A stretch of DNA of 40,830 bases from an uncultured Alphaproteobacteria bacterium (GTDB lineage Bacteria > Pseudomonadota > Alphaproteobacteria > UBA8366 > GCA-2717185), in the NCBI GenBank assembly GCA_943788635.1, contig CALSRA010000044.1, positions 1-40,830 on the forward strand, read 5' to 3'. The position numbers were made by a program, and so were the translations under genes. The notes beneath the pieces are model-generated. The model saw only the letters and a program-made list of their open reading frames with translations, had not been told where the DNA came from and did not search any database. Below, one piece after another: positions 24,639 through 34,334 of this stretch; within the stretch, counting starts at the first letter, position 1, and each line of letters begins with the position of its first letter.

Positions 24639-25202
24639 TCAGACAGGGTCGAGTTCGGTGTCCCAGTACAGAAAGTCACGCCAGCTTTCATGCAGGAAGT
24701 TTGGCGGAAAGTGGCGGCCGTTGCTCTGCAATGCATGCGAACTTGGGCGGGCCGGAATCCGGACCGGTATCATCCCGGCGTGATATGGCATCCGGCCGCC
24801 CTTGCGCAGGTTGCAGGGCGAACAGGCGGCAACAACATTTTCCCATGTTGTCCGTCCGCCCCGTGATCGTGGGATGACATGGTCGAAGGTGAGTTCGTGT
24901 GACGGCAGGGCGGAGCCGCAATACTGGCAGGCGAACCGATCGCGCAAAAACACGTTGAACCGGGTGAAGGCCGGCTGCCGCTGGGCGACGATGTATTCCT
25001 TCAGGGAAATAACGCTTGGCAGCCGCAGTGAGAACGAGGGGGAGTGTATTTCCTGTTCGTATTCGGAGACGACGTTGACCCGGTTCGAGACGACGGCCTT
25101 GATCGATTCATGCCAGGACCACAACGACAGGGGAAAGTAGCTGAGCGGCTGAAAGTCAGCGTTCAAAACCAGTGCTGGAAATGCATTCGTTGCGACAGTC
25201 AT
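24639..25202 (-). CDS. HNH endonuclease-family protein
   Basis: A 187-residue protein with a C-terminal HNH nuclease domain. Zinc Cys residues are C92/C95 (CQYCG) and C127/C130 (CSPCN), and the catalytic core is FDHVIPRSRGG (D107, H108) with N122. The N-terminal 85 residues (VLNADFQPLSYFPLSLWSW) are typical of a widespread bacterial HNH group of unknown physiological role. No restriction or phage genes are nearby. It probably belongs to the core genome, not to a defence island. Confidence 0.85.
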   Translation of the reverse strand: MTVATNAFPALVLNADFQPLSYFPLSLWSWHESIKAVVSNRVNVVSEYEQEIHSPSFSLRLPSVISLKEYIVAQRQPAFTRFNVFLRDRFACQYCGSALPSHELTFDHVIPRSRGGRTTWENVVAACSPCNLRKGGRMPYHAGMIPVRIPARPSSHALQSNGRHFPPNFLHESWRDFLYWDTELDPV

Positions 25203-25228
25203 GCTTCAACTCACACTCAACCCATTAA

Positions 25229-25879
25229 TTAATTATCTGAATCGCCATCCGCTTTCAAGGTGTTGCCGGAAAAATTAATCGTGGGGCGGTAACCGAACTG
25301 TAACGTTGCTACCGAAAATGGTGGTGTCAGGACAGTCGTGATCATGTCTTTCGGGCGGGGCGTTGGTGCGCCATATCCCTGCCACGTCCAGTGTCGTGTT
25401 TTGCCGTCATGGATAAGATGCGCAGCGCCTGCATCGAGAATAAAGGCGCCGTCCGGCAGGTCGCCAAACCGGGCCTGCCAGTGTTGCTGGTGTCGCGTTC
25501 GGGGATTGATTCGCTCGTCGTGCAGAAGGTTATCCATCGCCGGTGCGCGGGGCGGTAATGGCAGAGATTGCGCTGCCTGCCACGCTGCCTGCCAGGCGAG
25601 AAAAGCCTCGCGCCGGCATTCATAACAGGGTCGGTGTCCGGCCGCGATGGCTGTCGCTTCATCGAAGAAGAACAGCTCCGTATACCGGCGGGGCTTCATC
25701 ACGACCCGTTGCCTGTTTTTGAATTTGGTCCGGCATATCAGCCAGGCTTTATGCGCCCAGCGCCGTTTGCCAAGCTGCCGGTGTTCGTCATGCAGGATGC
25801 CACGATTGCCCATGAACATGCCACGTTCGGGAACCGCAACGATGTCGCTTGCCGGGGTGACGCGGTTCTGCAGCGGCAT
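25229..25879 (-). CDS. Conserved hypothetical protein with CxxC motif
   Basis: A 216-residue protein I cannot name. Features are FMGNRGILHDEHRQLGKRRWAHKAWLICRTKF near the N-terminus, a HRPCYECRR segment (about residues 82-90) that could bind metal, and a beta-rich C-terminus. There is no signal peptide or membrane segment. The ATG at 25879 lies 3 bp after the esterase stop, in the same direction, so the two are probably co-transcribed. Confidence 0.7.
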   Translation of the reverse strand: MPLQNRVTPASDIVAVPERGMFMGNRGILHDEHRQLGKRRWAHKAWLICRTKFKNRQRVVMKPRRYTELFFFDEATAIAAGHRPCYECRREAFLAWQAAWQAAQSLPLPPRAPAMDNLLHDERINPRTRHQQHWQARFGDLPDGAFILDAGAAHLIHDGKTRHWTWQGYGAPTPRPKDMITTVLTPPFSVATLQFGYRPTINFSGNTLKADGDSDN

Positions 25880-25882
25880 GGG

Positions 25883-26545
25883 TCAGCCGGCGAAGGCGGC
25901 TTTCAGGAAAGCGCCGCCATGCTGCAACCCTTCCAGGTCGATTCCGTGTCCCAGCCTGGGCCGTGCCTGTGATGTTACAGTGAAGCCAGCACCGGCAAGC
26001 CCCTGCTCGGCCAGCGCTAGGGATTCGAAGGGCACGACGTCATCCGCTTCGCCGTGGATCAGCAGGACGGGCGGGTGCGAGACCGCTTCTTCCGCCAGTC
26101 GTTCGGGCGCGACAAGGCGGCCGGAAAAGCCGACCACGCCGGCAAGTTCCGCCGCGCGGCGCGGCGCGACATACAGGCTCATCATTGTCCCCTGGCTGAA
26201 ACCGACCAGGGCGACCTGGCTGGCGGGAAGGCCGGATTGCGCCAGTTCCCGGTCGATGAACGCATCCAGTGCGGGCGCTGCCATGCGCACCCCGGCCAGC
26301 ATCGCTTCCGGCGAACGGTCCTGCACGCTGAACCACTGGTAACCCATCGGTGCCATGTCACAGGGGTACGGGGCATTGGGTGAAACGAAAGCGGCATCCG
26401 GCAGGATATCGGCCCAATGCGGCGCCAACCCGATCAGGTCGTTGCCATCGGCGCCCAGCCCGTGCAGCAGAATGACGAGCTGTTTCGCTGTGCCGCCCGA
26501 GGCCGGGCCCTGTCGCGGGCCGTCGAGTTCCATCAAATCGGTCAT
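25883..26545 (-). CDS. Phospholipase/carboxylesterase-family alpha/beta hydrolase
   Basis: A 220-residue alpha/beta hydrolase of the acyl-protein thioesterase/carboxylesterase type. The oxyanion-loop motif is LLHGLGADGND (about 26-36), the nucleophile S117 is in GFSQG, the Asp (D168 or D169) is in GEADDVV, and H200 is in LGHGID. All three catalytic positions are present. It is cytoplasmic, with no signal peptide. The natural ester is unknown. It is encoded just upstream of the hypothetical gene at 25229, and 26 bp after the glycosylase gene on the same strand. Confidence 0.88.
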   Translation of the reverse strand: MTDLMELDGPRQGPASGGTAKQLVILLHGLGADGNDLIGLAPHWADILPDAAFVSPNAPYPCDMAPMGYQWFSVQDRSPEAMLAGVRMAAPALDAFIDRELAQSGLPASQVALVGFSQGTMMSLYVAPRRAAELAGVVGFSGRLVAPERLAEEAVSHPPVLLIHGEADDVVPFESLALAEQGLAGAGFTVTSQARPRLGHGIDLEGLQHGGAFLKAAFAG

Positions 26546-26571
26546 GCCAAATCTATCCTTTCCGGTGTGGC

Positions 26572-27201
26572 TCAGAGGGCTGCGTTATTGTAGTGATGCC
26601 ACATCAGCAGCGCGACCATGCCGCGATGCGGCCGCCAGTCTTCTGCGAGTTCATCCATGAGTTTCCGGTTGGGGCGGTCGTCCAGCCCCTTCAGCCGTTG
26701 CACCGCGACGATGACCGCAAGGTCGTCTGCCGGCCAGACATCCGTCCGGCCCAGCGCGAACAACATGTAGACTTCCGCGCTCCAGCGGCCCAGCCCCTTG
26801 CGGGCGACGATGGCTTCCATAATGGCGTCATCGTCCAGTTTATGCAGTCCGTCCGGATCGAAACGACCTTCCAGCACGTCCTGGGCCAGCAACCGTGAAT
26901 ATTCCATTTTGCGGCGGCTCAGTCCGACGGCTTTCAGCGCGTCGTCGTCGAGCGCGAGCATCGATTCCGGTGTCAGCGGGTCGGCTGCCGCCAGCAACCT
27001 GCCCCGGATCGCGGCGGCAGCATGGACGGATACCTGCTGCCCGATGATGATGTTGACGAATGTCTCGAAGCCCGGATCACGGTTGCGCGGCTCGGGATAG
27101 CCGACCTCACCGATCACGCGGGCGATATCCGTGTCCCGTTTCGCCAGCGCATCCAGTGCGGTGGCGATTACCTTCTTCGTCATTTTCTTTGGTCTGGCCA
27201 T
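26572..27201 (-). CDS. DNA-3-methyladenine glycosylase (AlkA/HhH-GPD type)
   Basis: A 209-residue helix-hairpin-helix DNA glycosylase that removes alkylated purines in base excision repair. FVNIIIGQQVSVHAA (about 48-62) is the conserved entry helix. The hairpin is IVARKGLGRWSAEVYMLFALG (about 131-151), followed by the catalytic Asp in WPADDLAV (D159/D160). There is no iron-sulfur Cys cluster, which fits AlkA/MagIII rather than EndoIII. The N-terminal AlkA beta domain is absent. The gene is divergent from gluQRS. Confidence 0.88.
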   Translation of the reverse strand: MARPKKMTKKVIATALDALAKRDTDIARVIGEVGYPEPRNRDPGFETFVNIIIGQQVSVHAAAAIRGRLLAAADPLTPESMLALDDDALKAVGLSRRKMEYSRLLAQDVLEGRFDPDGLHKLDDDAIMEAIVARKGLGRWSAEVYMLFALGRTDVWPADDLAVIVAVQRLKGLDDRPNRKLMDELAEDWRPHRGMVALLMWHHYNNAAL

Positions 27202-27266
27202 GAAGATTGACTAAACCATCCCGGTTGCGATACCGCCAGTCCCATGTCATCGATTGACCTGAAAAA

Positions 27267-28109
27267 ATGGAAACCGTAACGCGCTTCGCGCCCAGCCCGT
27301 CCGGCCGACTGCATCTTGGCCACGCCTACAGCGCGCTGTTCGCGGCGAAGGCGGCGCGTGACGCAGGCGGGCGGTTCCTGTTGCGTATCGAAGATATCGA
27401 CAAGGGCCGCAGCCGGTCGGAGTACGAGACCGGTATTTACGAAGACCTGGCCTGGTTGGGGCTTCGCTGGGATGAACCGGTTCGTCGTCAGTCTGACCAT
27501 ATGGCTGATTACCGGCACGCGCTGGGTCGCCTTGAAGCTGAAGGGCTGGTTTATCCCTGTTTCTGCACCAGAAAGGACCTTCGCGAGGAAGCGGCGCGAT
27601 CCATTGCCGCTCCGCATGGACCTGATGGCCCGCTCTATCTTGGCACCTGCCGCCATCGGTCCGCTGCGGAAGCGGCCGAGCGGGTGGCATCCGGTGAGGC
27701 TTTCGCGCTGCGGCTCGATATGGCGCGGGCGGCGGCACGCACCGGGCCGCTGACCTTTACCGACCGAGTGCTGGGGAAAACGGCGGTCGAGCCGGAAAGC
27801 TGCGGCGATGTGGTGCTGGCGCGCAAAGATATCGCGACCAGCTATCATCTGGCGGTGATATGGGATGATGCGCTGCAGGGGGTGACACTGGTGACGCGCG
27901 GCATGGATCTGCTGCATGCAACCCATATCCATCGGATATTGCAGGCTCTTCTTGGGCTTTCGGAACCCGAATACCATCATCACCGGCTGTTAACGGATGA
28001 TTCCGGCCGGCGTTTCGCCAAACGCGACCGGGCTGAAACGATCCGGGCCATGCGGGAAGCCGGACAGCCGGCCCATGCGGTCAGGGCGCGCGCCGGTTTT
28101 CCGGACTGA
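27267..28109 (+). CDS. gluQ: Glutamyl-Q tRNA(Asp) synthetase
   Basis: A 280-residue truncated glutamyl-tRNA synthetase homologue that attaches glutamate to queuosine in tRNA-Asp. The opening TRFAPSPSGRLHLGH contains the HIGH motif (H16-H19). CFCT and CRH could bind zinc, and RRFAKRDRA (K about 252) is the KMSKS-like loop. It lacks the anticodon-binding domain, as the family does. It is the first gene of a plus-strand run gluQRS-pgi-mutL. Confidence 0.93.
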   Translation: METVTRFAPSPSGRLHLGHAYSALFAAKAARDAGGRFLLRIEDIDKGRSRSEYETGIYEDLAWLGLRWDEPVRRQSDHMADYRHALGRLEAEGLVYPCFCTRKDLREEAARSIAAPHGPDGPLYLGTCRHRSAAEAAERVASGEAFALRLDMARAAARTGPLTFTDRVLGKTAVEPESCGDVVLARKDIATSYHLAVIWDDALQGVTLVTRGMDLLHATHIHRILQALLGLSEPEYHHHRLLTDDSGRRFAKRDRAETIRAMREAGQPAHAVRARAGFPD

Positions 28110-28151
28110 GGCTGCGTTGTCGCATTGCAACACGGCGAATCGTGGGCGACA

Positions 28152-29456
28152 ATGACGACCATGTCCTACACGCAAAATGTCGATAATTGTCTGGCCGGTT
28201 CCATTGGTTCGGTAGGGCTGACGGATTCGATGCTTGAGGCCGCGTTGGCCAAATCCGCCGGTGCGCTTGATCAGCTTCGCGCCTGGAAACAGGAGGGCGG
28301 GCTTCCCTTGCTGGCCCTTCCGGCGGCGCGTGACGATCTGGCTGTGCTGGTGCCGGTCGCTGCACGCTATCGGGATGATTTCGACGATGTTGTCATTCTG
28401 GGGACTGGCGGGTCCAGTCTGGGTGGCAAAAGTCTTTATGCTTTGGTCGATGCGGGATGGGGACCGCCTGATGGTGCGCCAAGACTGCACTTCATGGACA
28501 ATGTCGATCCGCATAGCTTCGCAACGATGTTCGCGGCGCTTGATCCAGCCCGAACGGGGGTCCTGTCGATTTCCAAATCCGGCGGGACGGAGGAAACCCT
28601 GTCGCAGACGTTGCTCTGTCTCGACTGGCTTCGCAAATCCGGGCGTACCTTTGCGGATCATGTCACAGTGATTGCTGAAGACGCGGACAGTGCCTTGCGC
28701 CGTTTGGCGGCGCGGCACGGATTACCGGCGCTTGAACACGACCCCGGCGTTGGCGGACGCTACGCAGTGCTTTCGGTGGTTGGCATGCTGCCGGCGATGA
28801 TCATGGGACTTGACGCGATTGCCGTGCGCGAAGGTGCAGCGGAAGTGCTTGATGCCACGCTCGCCGCCGAACAGCCCCGTGACAGTGCGCCTGCGGTTGG
28901 GGCCGCAGTGTCCGTGGCGCTGGCGACGGAACGTAATATTGCCGCGACCGTGGTGATGCCCTATGTCGACCGGCTAAACTGTTTCTCCTTCTGGTTTCGG
29001 CAACTCTGGGCGGAAAGTCTGGGGAAGGATGGTAAGGGAACAGTGCCTATTAATGCCGCTGGCACCGTCGACCAACACAGTCAGTTGCAGCTCTATCTCG
29101 GCGGACCGAACGACAAGATGTTCACCCTTATCAAGGGGCCGGAGGGCGGCGACGCGCTGGATGGGTCGCTGGCGGAAGACCCGTCACTCGACTATCTGAT
29201 CGGGCGCAGCCTCGGCAATCTGTTGAACGCCTGTGAACAGGGCACGGCGGATTCGCTTGCGGCGAAAGGCCGTCCGGTTCGGATCATTGAAGTGGAGTCG
29301 GTTGACGCCCGTACCATGGGTGGGCTGATGATGCATTTCATGCTGGAAACAATCATCGCCGGGCATCTGCTGGATGTGAATCCCTTCGATCAGCCTGAGG
29401 TCGAGGATGGAAAACATCGCGCCCGGCGCTATCTGGAAGCTATGGTCCCGTCGTGA
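28152..29456 (+). CDS. pgi: Glucose-6-phosphate isomerase
   Basis: About 434 residues, with the SIS-domain pattern of the short alphaproteobacterial isomerase. [19 protein letters not shown] binds the phosphate, [15 protein letters not shown] lies in the second half-domain, and [26 protein letters not shown] holds the catalytic residues. It interconverts glucose-6-phosphate and fructose-6-phosphate. Possible starts are ATG 28152 (used) and ATG 28161. Neither has a strong ribosome site. Its stop overlaps the GTG of mutL by 4 bp. Confidence 0.92.
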   Translation: MTTMSYTQNVDNCLAGSIGSVGLTDSMLEAALAKSAGALDQLRAWKQEGGLPLLALPAARDDLAVLVPVAARYRDDFDDVVILGTGGSSLGGKSLYALVDAGWGPPDGAPRLHFMDNVDPHSFATMFAALDPARTGVLSISKSGGTEETLSQTLLCLDWLRKSGRTFADHVTVIAEDADSALRRLAARHGLPALEHDPGVGGRYAVLSVVGMLPAMIMGLDAIAVREGAAEVLDATLAAEQPRDSAPAVGAAVSVALATERNIAATVVMPYVDRLNCFSFWFRQLWAESLGKDGKGTVPINAAGTVDQHSQLQLYLGGPNDKMFTLIKGPEGGDALDGSLAEDPSLDYLIGRSLGNLLNACEQGTADSLAAKGRPVRIIEVESVDARTMGGLMMHFMLETIIAGHLLDVNPFDQPEVEDGKHRARRYLEAMVPS

Positions 29457-31261
29457 CAATCCGTCGCCTGCCGGAATCGCTCATCAACCGCATCGCGGCG
29501 GGTGAGGTTGTGGAGCGGCCCGCCTCGGCCGTGAAGGAACTGGTCGAGAACAGTATCGACGCCGGATCACGGCGGATCGACGTCAGTATCCGGGACGGCG
29601 GCAAGTCACTGATTTCGGTCAGCGATGATGGTTTTGGAATGACGCCGGAGGAACTGACGGTCGCCATTGAGCGGCACGCGACCTCGAAACTGTCTGATGA
29701 CGACCTGTTCGATATTCATACGATGGGGTTTCGCGGCGAGGCGTTGCCGTCGCTTGGTTCGGTCAGCCGGTTGTCAATTGTTAGCCGATCCGATGGTTCT
29801 GATTCCGCCTGGTCGATTTTGGTCGAGGGCGGCAAGGTTTCCGATGTCACGCCTGCAGCGCATCCGCGCGGCACACGGGTTGATATCCGCGATTTGTTCT
29901 ATGCGACGCCGGCACGGCTGAAGTTCCTGAAAGGGGACCGGTCGGAAACCGGCCAGATTCTGGACGTGATGAAGCGACTGGCAATGGCGCGACCGGATGT
30001 GTCGTTTACGCTGCAGGATGATGGTCGCGAAAAACTGCGTTGTGATTCCTCAACCGGTGACTTGCTCGACGCGCGGCTGGCCCGGCTGGGATCGATCATG
30101 GGGCGCGAATTCGCCGATAACGCGCTGCCGATTGACGCGGAACGCGAAGGTATTCGTCTGACCGGTTATGCCGGGTTGCCGACATTGAACCGTGCCAATG
30201 CGCAGCAGCAATACCTGTTCGTCAATGGTCGGCCGGTTCGGGATAAATTGCTGCACGGGGCCGTGCGCGGGGCCTATATGGATTTCCTGGCCAGCAACCG
30301 CCACCCGATGGTGGCGTTGTTTGTGGAAATCGATCCGCACTCGGTCGATGTCAATGTCCATCCGGCCAAGGCGGAGGTCCGGTTCCGCGATGCCGGGCTG
30401 GTGCGCGGGCTGATTGTCGGCTCGCTGAAACACGCGCTTGCGGAAGCGGGGCACCGGGCATCCACAACGGTTTCCGATGCGGCGCTGGGTGCGGTGCGTT
30501 CAGGATCCGGGATGCTGCCTTATGGTGGCGGGGGCGGCGGGAGTTATGGTTATCGGCCGGCGACGCCATCGCGCGGGTTGTCGGAACAGGCTGCCGTGTT
30601 TCAGGCGCCGTTCGGCGGCGATACGTTGACCCGCCCGTCGGTCGCGTCGGCGGCCGATACCTCGCTGGAAACGGATGCGTCGTTTCCGCTGGGGGCTGCG
30701 CGGGCGCAATTGCACGCCACCTATATTGTGGCGCAGACCGATGACGGCATCGTCATCGTCGACCAGCATGCTGCGCATGAACGTTTGGTCTACGAACGGA
30801 TGAAGAAGGCGCTTGGCGAAACCGGCGTGTCGCGGCAGGCGCTGCTGATCCCGGAGGTTGTCGATCTGGATGAAACGGCCGCGGCGCGACTGGTTCAGCG
30901 CACGGCGGAACTGGCGGAGCTGGGGCTCGTGATTGAAGGTTTCGGCAGCGGCTCGATACTGGTGCGCGAAGTCCCGGCATTGCTTGGGCAGGTCGATACA
31001 AAAGCCCTTATTTCCGATCTGGCTGATGAACTCGCCGAATTTGGCGATACCTTCAGTTTGAAGGAACGTTTGGAGGATGTCTGTGGCACGATGGCCTGTC
31101 ATGGGTCGGTTCGTGCCGGCCGGCGACTGAACGGCGATGAAATGAATGCCATATTGCGCGAAATGGAAGTTACACCGCATTCTGGCCAATGCAATCACGG
31201 GCGGCCGACGTTTGTTGAATTGAAGCTTGCCGATATCGAACGGTTGTTCGGCAGACGATAA
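29453..31261 (+). CDS. mutL: DNA mismatch repair protein MutL
   Basis: 602 residues. The N-terminal GHKL ATPase has [10 protein letters not shown] (E29, N33), SDDGFGM and [16 protein letters not shown]. The transducer domain has [13 protein letters not shown]. The C-terminal endonuclease domain has [12 protein letters not shown] (from about residue 437), the DQHA(X)2E(X)4E metal site, and SGQCNHGRP (about 577). MutL of this type nicks DNA itself, consistent with no MutH requirement. A glycine-rich linker (GGGGGG) lies between. It starts with GTG overlapping the pgi stop. Confidence 0.95.
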   Translation: MTIRRLPESLINRIAAGEVVERPASAVKELVENSIDAGSRRIDVSIRDGGKSLISVSDDGFGMTPEELTVAIERHATSKLSDDDLFDIHTMGFRGEALPSLGSVSRLSIVSRSDGSDSAWSILVEGGKVSDVTPAAHPRGTRVDIRDLFYATPARLKFLKGDRSETGQILDVMKRLAMARPDVSFTLQDDGREKLRCDSSTGDLLDARLARLGSIMGREFADNALPIDAEREGIRLTGYAGLPTLNRANAQQQYLFVNGRPVRDKLLHGAVRGAYMDFLASNRHPMVALFVEIDPHSVDVNVHPAKAEVRFRDAGLVRGLIVGSLKHALAEAGHRASTTVSDAALGAVRSGSGMLPYGGGGGGSYGYRPATPSRGLSEQAAVFQAPFGGDTLTRPSVASAADTSLETDASFPLGAARAQLHATYIVAQTDDGIVIVDQHAAHERLVYERMKKALGETGVSRQALLIPEVVDLDETAAARLVQRTAELAELGLVIEGFGSGSILVREVPALLGQVDTKALISDLADELAEFGDTFSLKERLEDVCGTMACHGSVRAGRRLNGDEMNAILREMEVTPHSGQCNHGRPTFVELKLADIERLFGRR

Positions 31262-31290
31262 TATCAGGGCAATAATCAAGGCAGTGATCT

Positions 31291-31321
31291 GGCCGGCGCT
31301 TCCTGCTATGAAGCGCCGGTC
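31291..31321 (+). terminator. 12-bp hairpin between mutL and the MFS gene
   Basis: CCGGCGCTTC (31293-31302), a 7-nt loop and GAAGCGCCGG (31310-31319) make a perfect stem that extends by a G-T and a G-C pair outward. It lies 30 bp after the mutL stop and ends only 6 bp before the AGGAG ribosome site of the MFS gene. There is no T-run, so it is either a terminator or a leader hairpin of the MFS mRNA. Confidence 0.5.
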
Positions 31322-31342
31322 CTAAATAGGAGTTTGCGCCGC

Positions 31343-32485
31343 ATGGTGCCGCTTATCCTGACGACTTGTGTCAATCTGATCGCGCTCGGCGTTGTGCTGC
31401 CGGTACTGCCTTTCTATGTCACCGCCTTCGATGCGGGGCCGGAAATCGCGACACTTATTTTCTCCGTCTTTTCCGCAGCCAGCCTTCTGACGGCGCCGAT
31501 CTGGGGTCGGATTTCCGATAAAATCGGCCGCAAGCCGGTCATGCTGTTCAGCGTTGCCTGTACCTGCGTCTCCTATATCTGGCTGGCCCAGGCTGATTCC
31601 CTGTGGGAAATTTTCGCCAGCCGTTGTTTTGCCGGGGCGACCGCCGGATGGTTGACCGTATCGCAGGCCTATATTGCGGATGTGACCACGTCGGAAAACC
31701 GTGCGAAAGGTCTTGGCTTTCTGGGCGCGGCCTTCGGGGTCGGGTTCGTCATCGGGCCGGCGATAACCTTCGGTATTCTGGGCGGGGGTGAAAGTCTGGC
31801 CCTTCCGGCGCTATTCGGCGCAGGGTTCACGACGTTGGGTTTTGTCCTGACCCTGATTTTCATCAAGGAACCGGCGCGCCTCGCAGAAACAAAGGTGTCC
31901 CGGTTTAATTTCGCTGCCTTCCGCGACGCTTCCCTGGCGCGGATGTTCCTGGTCTATTTCCTGGTTTATCTGACCTTCACCGGGCTTGAAGGGACGTTTG
32001 CCCTCTGGACGCTGGAAAAGTTCGGTTTCGGCCCCCGGGAGGTGGCAGCCTATTTCGTCTTTATCGGCGTTGTGGTGGCGGTCGTGCAGGGGGGAATGAT
32101 TGGCCCCATCGTAAAACGGCTGGGTGAAGCGCGCGGCGTCTTCGTCGGTATAATCCTGCTGGGGCTTGGCATGGGCACGCTGCCCTTCGCCGTGACGCCA
32201 CTGCTGGTACTGATTCCGCTTTTTCTGGTGGTCGTCGGATTCAGCATCATCGGCCCGGCAATCCAGAGCCTGATGACCCAGGTTGCGCCGCAGGATGTCA
32301 AAGGCGGGGTCATGGGGTTGGCCCAGTCGAGTGCCAGCGCCGCACGGATCGCGGGCCCGGCGTGGGCCGGGTTTGTCTTCGCCAACGCTGGCGCGGATTG
32401 GCCGTATTTTATTGCTGGGCTGGGGCTGATACCGGTGGCGATTATGGTTGTGCCGCTAATCCGTCGGCATCCGGTGGCTCAATAA
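31343..32485 (+). CDS. Major facilitator superfamily transporter
   Basis: A 380-residue transporter with about 12 hydrophobic segments. The conserved loop between segments 2 and 3 reads GRISDKIGRKPVML, typical of drug/proton antiporters (DHA1, TetA/MdtG-like). I use ATG 31343, about 10 bp after AGGAG. A TTG at 31334 is too close to it. The substrate is unknown. The 3' end overlaps the convergent rsmD gene by 30 bp. Confidence 0.88.
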   Translation: MVPLILTTCVNLIALGVVLPVLPFYVTAFDAGPEIATLIFSVFSAASLLTAPIWGRISDKIGRKPVMLFSVACTCVSYIWLAQADSLWEIFASRCFAGATAGWLTVSQAYIADVTTSENRAKGLGFLGAAFGVGFVIGPAITFGILGGGESLALPALFGAGFTTLGFVLTLIFIKEPARLAETKVSRFNFAAFRDASLARMFLVYFLVYLTFTGLEGTFALWTLEKFGFGPREVAAYFVFIGVVVAVVQGGMIGPIVKRLGEARGVFVGIILLGLGMGTLPFAVTPLLVLIPLFLVVVGFSIIGPAIQSLMTQVAPQDVKGGVMGLAQSSASAARIAGPAWAGFVFANAGADWPYFIAGLGLIPVAIMVVPLIRRHPVAQ

Positions 32486-33032
32486 AATGAACTGCGCCGC
32501 GCCGTAGCGGCGGCGGTCGCGTTCAACCAGGAAATCCGGCAGGGTCAGGGCTTCGTTTGCGCCACATTCCGCGACGATGAGCGTGCTGTCCTTGTGCCAG
32601 CCTCGCTTTTCCAGTGCTTCCAGCGCGGGGACCAGAAGATCAGCGCCATAGGGCGGGTCCAGAAAGACGAGATCGGCAGGGGCCGGCGCCAGGGGTGGGT
32701 TGGTGACATCGCAATCGCGTATGTCCACGGAGTCGCCGGCTTTACAGGCCGCGATGTTCAGTTCGAGCACGCGCCGCGCCATCCGGGTATTGTCCATGAA
32801 GGTGACTCGCGCGGCGCCGCGGCTGAAGGTTTCGAGCCCCAATGCGCCCGTACCGGCAAAACGCGTCCAGAACATGGGCGCCGTTCAGCCGTAGCCCGAC
32901 CAGTTTGGCGGCGCGCCCATGTTCAAGGATATTGAAAAGGTTTTCCCGTGCCCGGTCTGCTGTGGGCCGAATGGCAAGGCCTTCCGGAACCGTCAGCAGT
33001 TTGCCGCGCAGCCTACCGCCGACGAGTCGCAA
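32456..33032 (-). pseudogene. rsmD: 16S rRNA m2G966 methyltransferase RsmD, frameshifted
   Basis: RsmD methylates G966 of 16S rRNA. The N-terminal part (LRLVGGRLRGKLL, IRPTADRARENLFNIL, HVLDAF) is in one frame. The rest, beginning FAGTGALGLE (the SAM-binding loop) and including FLDPPYG (the catalytic NPPY-like motif), is in the next. The break is one extra base in AAAA (plus strand 32858-32861); with AAA the frame is continuous and about 191 residues long. The start is TTG 33032, overlapping the rluB end by 20 bp. Because the sequence is otherwise conserved, a homopolymer sequencing error is as likely as a real mutation. Confidence 0.85.
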
Positions 33033-33792
33033 GGCCGAGTTTCTCCGCCGTCGCTTTGCCGAGCTGGTCGCGCAGGATATGGGTCGGCATTTCCTCGACT
33101 TCGCCACGTTCCATCCCGCCGAGCTGGAAGGGGCCGAAGGACACCCGGATAAGCCGGTTCACCGTATAGCCGAGATGCTCCATGACCTTGCGAACTTCGC
33201 GGTTCTTGCCCTCCCGCAGCCCGATGGCAATCCAGGCATTTGCCCCTTCCTGGCGTTCCAGGGTCGCTTCTATGGGGCCATACTTCACACCGGCGACCGT
33301 AATACCCCTGGCGAGAGTATCCAGTTTCTGTTGTTCGACCCGGCCGTAAACACGGGCGCGATAGCGACGGGTCCAGCCCGTTGCCGGCAGTTCCAGATGG
33401 CGCTTCAACTCACCGTCATTGGTCAGCAAAAGTAGTCCTTCGGAACCAATGTCGAGCCGGCCGATGGGCATGATGCGCGGCATGCCGGACGGCATCTTGT
33501 CCGCGATCGTCGGGCGGCCTTCCGGGTCTCGTGCGGTCGTGACCACACCCTGAGGCTTGTGGTAGCGCCAAAGCCGTGGAGGCTCCGCACCGGGCAATGG
33601 CTGTCCGTCGACACGAATCGTGCCGTGGTCCGTGATGTTCAGCGCAGGAGAGTCGATGATCTTGCCGGCGACGGCGACCCGACCGTCGGCAATCCAGCGT
33701 TCGGCATCGCGGCGAGAACACAAGCCGGCACGGGCAATGATCTTGGCGATTCGGTCGCCCTTGGGCGGGGCGTCGGGATTTGGCGTATTCAT
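33013..33792 (-). CDS. rluB: rRNA pseudouridine synthase (RluB type)
   Basis: 259 residues from ATG 33792; an in-frame start at 33894 would add 34 basic residues overlapping the tadA start. An N-terminal S4 RNA-binding domain (about 13-60: RIAKIIARAGLCSRRDAERWI) precedes the catalytic domain with GRLDIGSEGLLLLTNDG, the nucleophile D114, and GKNREVRKVMEHLGYTVNRLIRVSFGP at the end. RsuA/RluB enzymes modify 16S or 23S rRNA. RluB is preferred by length and the C-terminal signature, but RluE/F are not fully excluded. It overlaps rsmD by 20 bp, making an rRNA-modification pair. Confidence 0.9.
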   Translation of the reverse strand: MNTPNPDAPPKGDRIAKIIARAGLCSRRDAERWIADGRVAVAGKIIDSPALNITDHGTIRVDGQPLPGAEPPRLWRYHKPQGVVTTARDPEGRPTIADKMPSGMPRIMPIGRLDIGSEGLLLLTNDGELKRHLELPATGWTRRYRARVYGRVEQQKLDTLARGITVAGVKYGPIEATLERQEGANAWIAIGLREGKNREVRKVMEHLGYTVNRLIRVSFGPFQLGGMERGEVEEMPTHILRDQLGKATAEKLGLATRRR

Positions 33793-33874
33793 GCGCCGTC
33801 TGATACAGGCATTAGCTGGACGGCGCAACGCTGCGATATTGACCCGAAAGCAGCGGCGCGGCAGTTTGCGGGCC

Positions 33875-34327
33875 ATGAAAGGGAATTCCTTCATGGCGAT
33901 AGCTTTGGCGGAAGCCGAAGCGGCAGCGGCACGCGGAGAGGTTCCCGTCGGCGCGGTGCTGGTTAATGGCGTTACCGGCGCGGTGCTGGCGCAGGCCGGA
34001 AACCGGACCGAAGAACGGCACGATCCGACTGCGCATGCGGAAATTCTGGTGATCCGCGACGCTGCGGCGAAAGCTGGTGCCGCCCGTTTGCCACAGGCCG
34101 ACCTTTACGTGACGCTGGAACCATGCGCCATGTGTGCGGCGGCAATCTCCTTTTCCCGCATCCGGCGGCTCTATTTCGGGGCCTATGACCCCAAAGGGGG
34201 TGGTGTGGAACATGGTGGACGGTTTTTCCAGCAACCGACCTGCCATCACGCACCGGAAATCGTGGGGGGAATGGCGGAAACGCAGGCCTCGGCGCTACTC
34301 AGGGCGTTTTTCGGCGAACGGCGCTGA
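33875..34327 (+). CDS. tadA: tRNA-specific adenosine deaminase TadA
   Basis: A 150-residue cytidine-deaminase-fold enzyme that converts A34 to inosine in tRNA-Arg(ACG). The zinc and proton-shuttle site is H54-A-E56 in TAHAEI, plus C84/C87 in PCAMC. GEVPVGAVLV is the N-terminal signature. ATG 33875 gives an N-terminus FMAIALAEA that aligns with the family. ATG 33893 has the better ribosome site (AAGGGA) and remains possible. It is divergent from rluB by 82 bp. Confidence 0.93.
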   Translation: MKGNSFMAIALAEAEAAAARGEVPVGAVLVNGVTGAVLAQAGNRTEERHDPTAHAEILVIRDAAAKAGAARLPQADLYVTLEPCAMCAAAISFSRIRRLYFGAYDPKGGGVEHGGRFFQQPTCHHAPEIVGGMAETQASALLRAFFGERR

Positions 34328-34334
34328 CCGGGCG

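Noticed and set aside
24639..25879. HNH protein plus CxxC hypothetical as a small defence system
   Set aside because: The HNH protein belongs to a common core-genome group. The second gene pairs with an esterase, not with the HNH gene. No other defence components are present.
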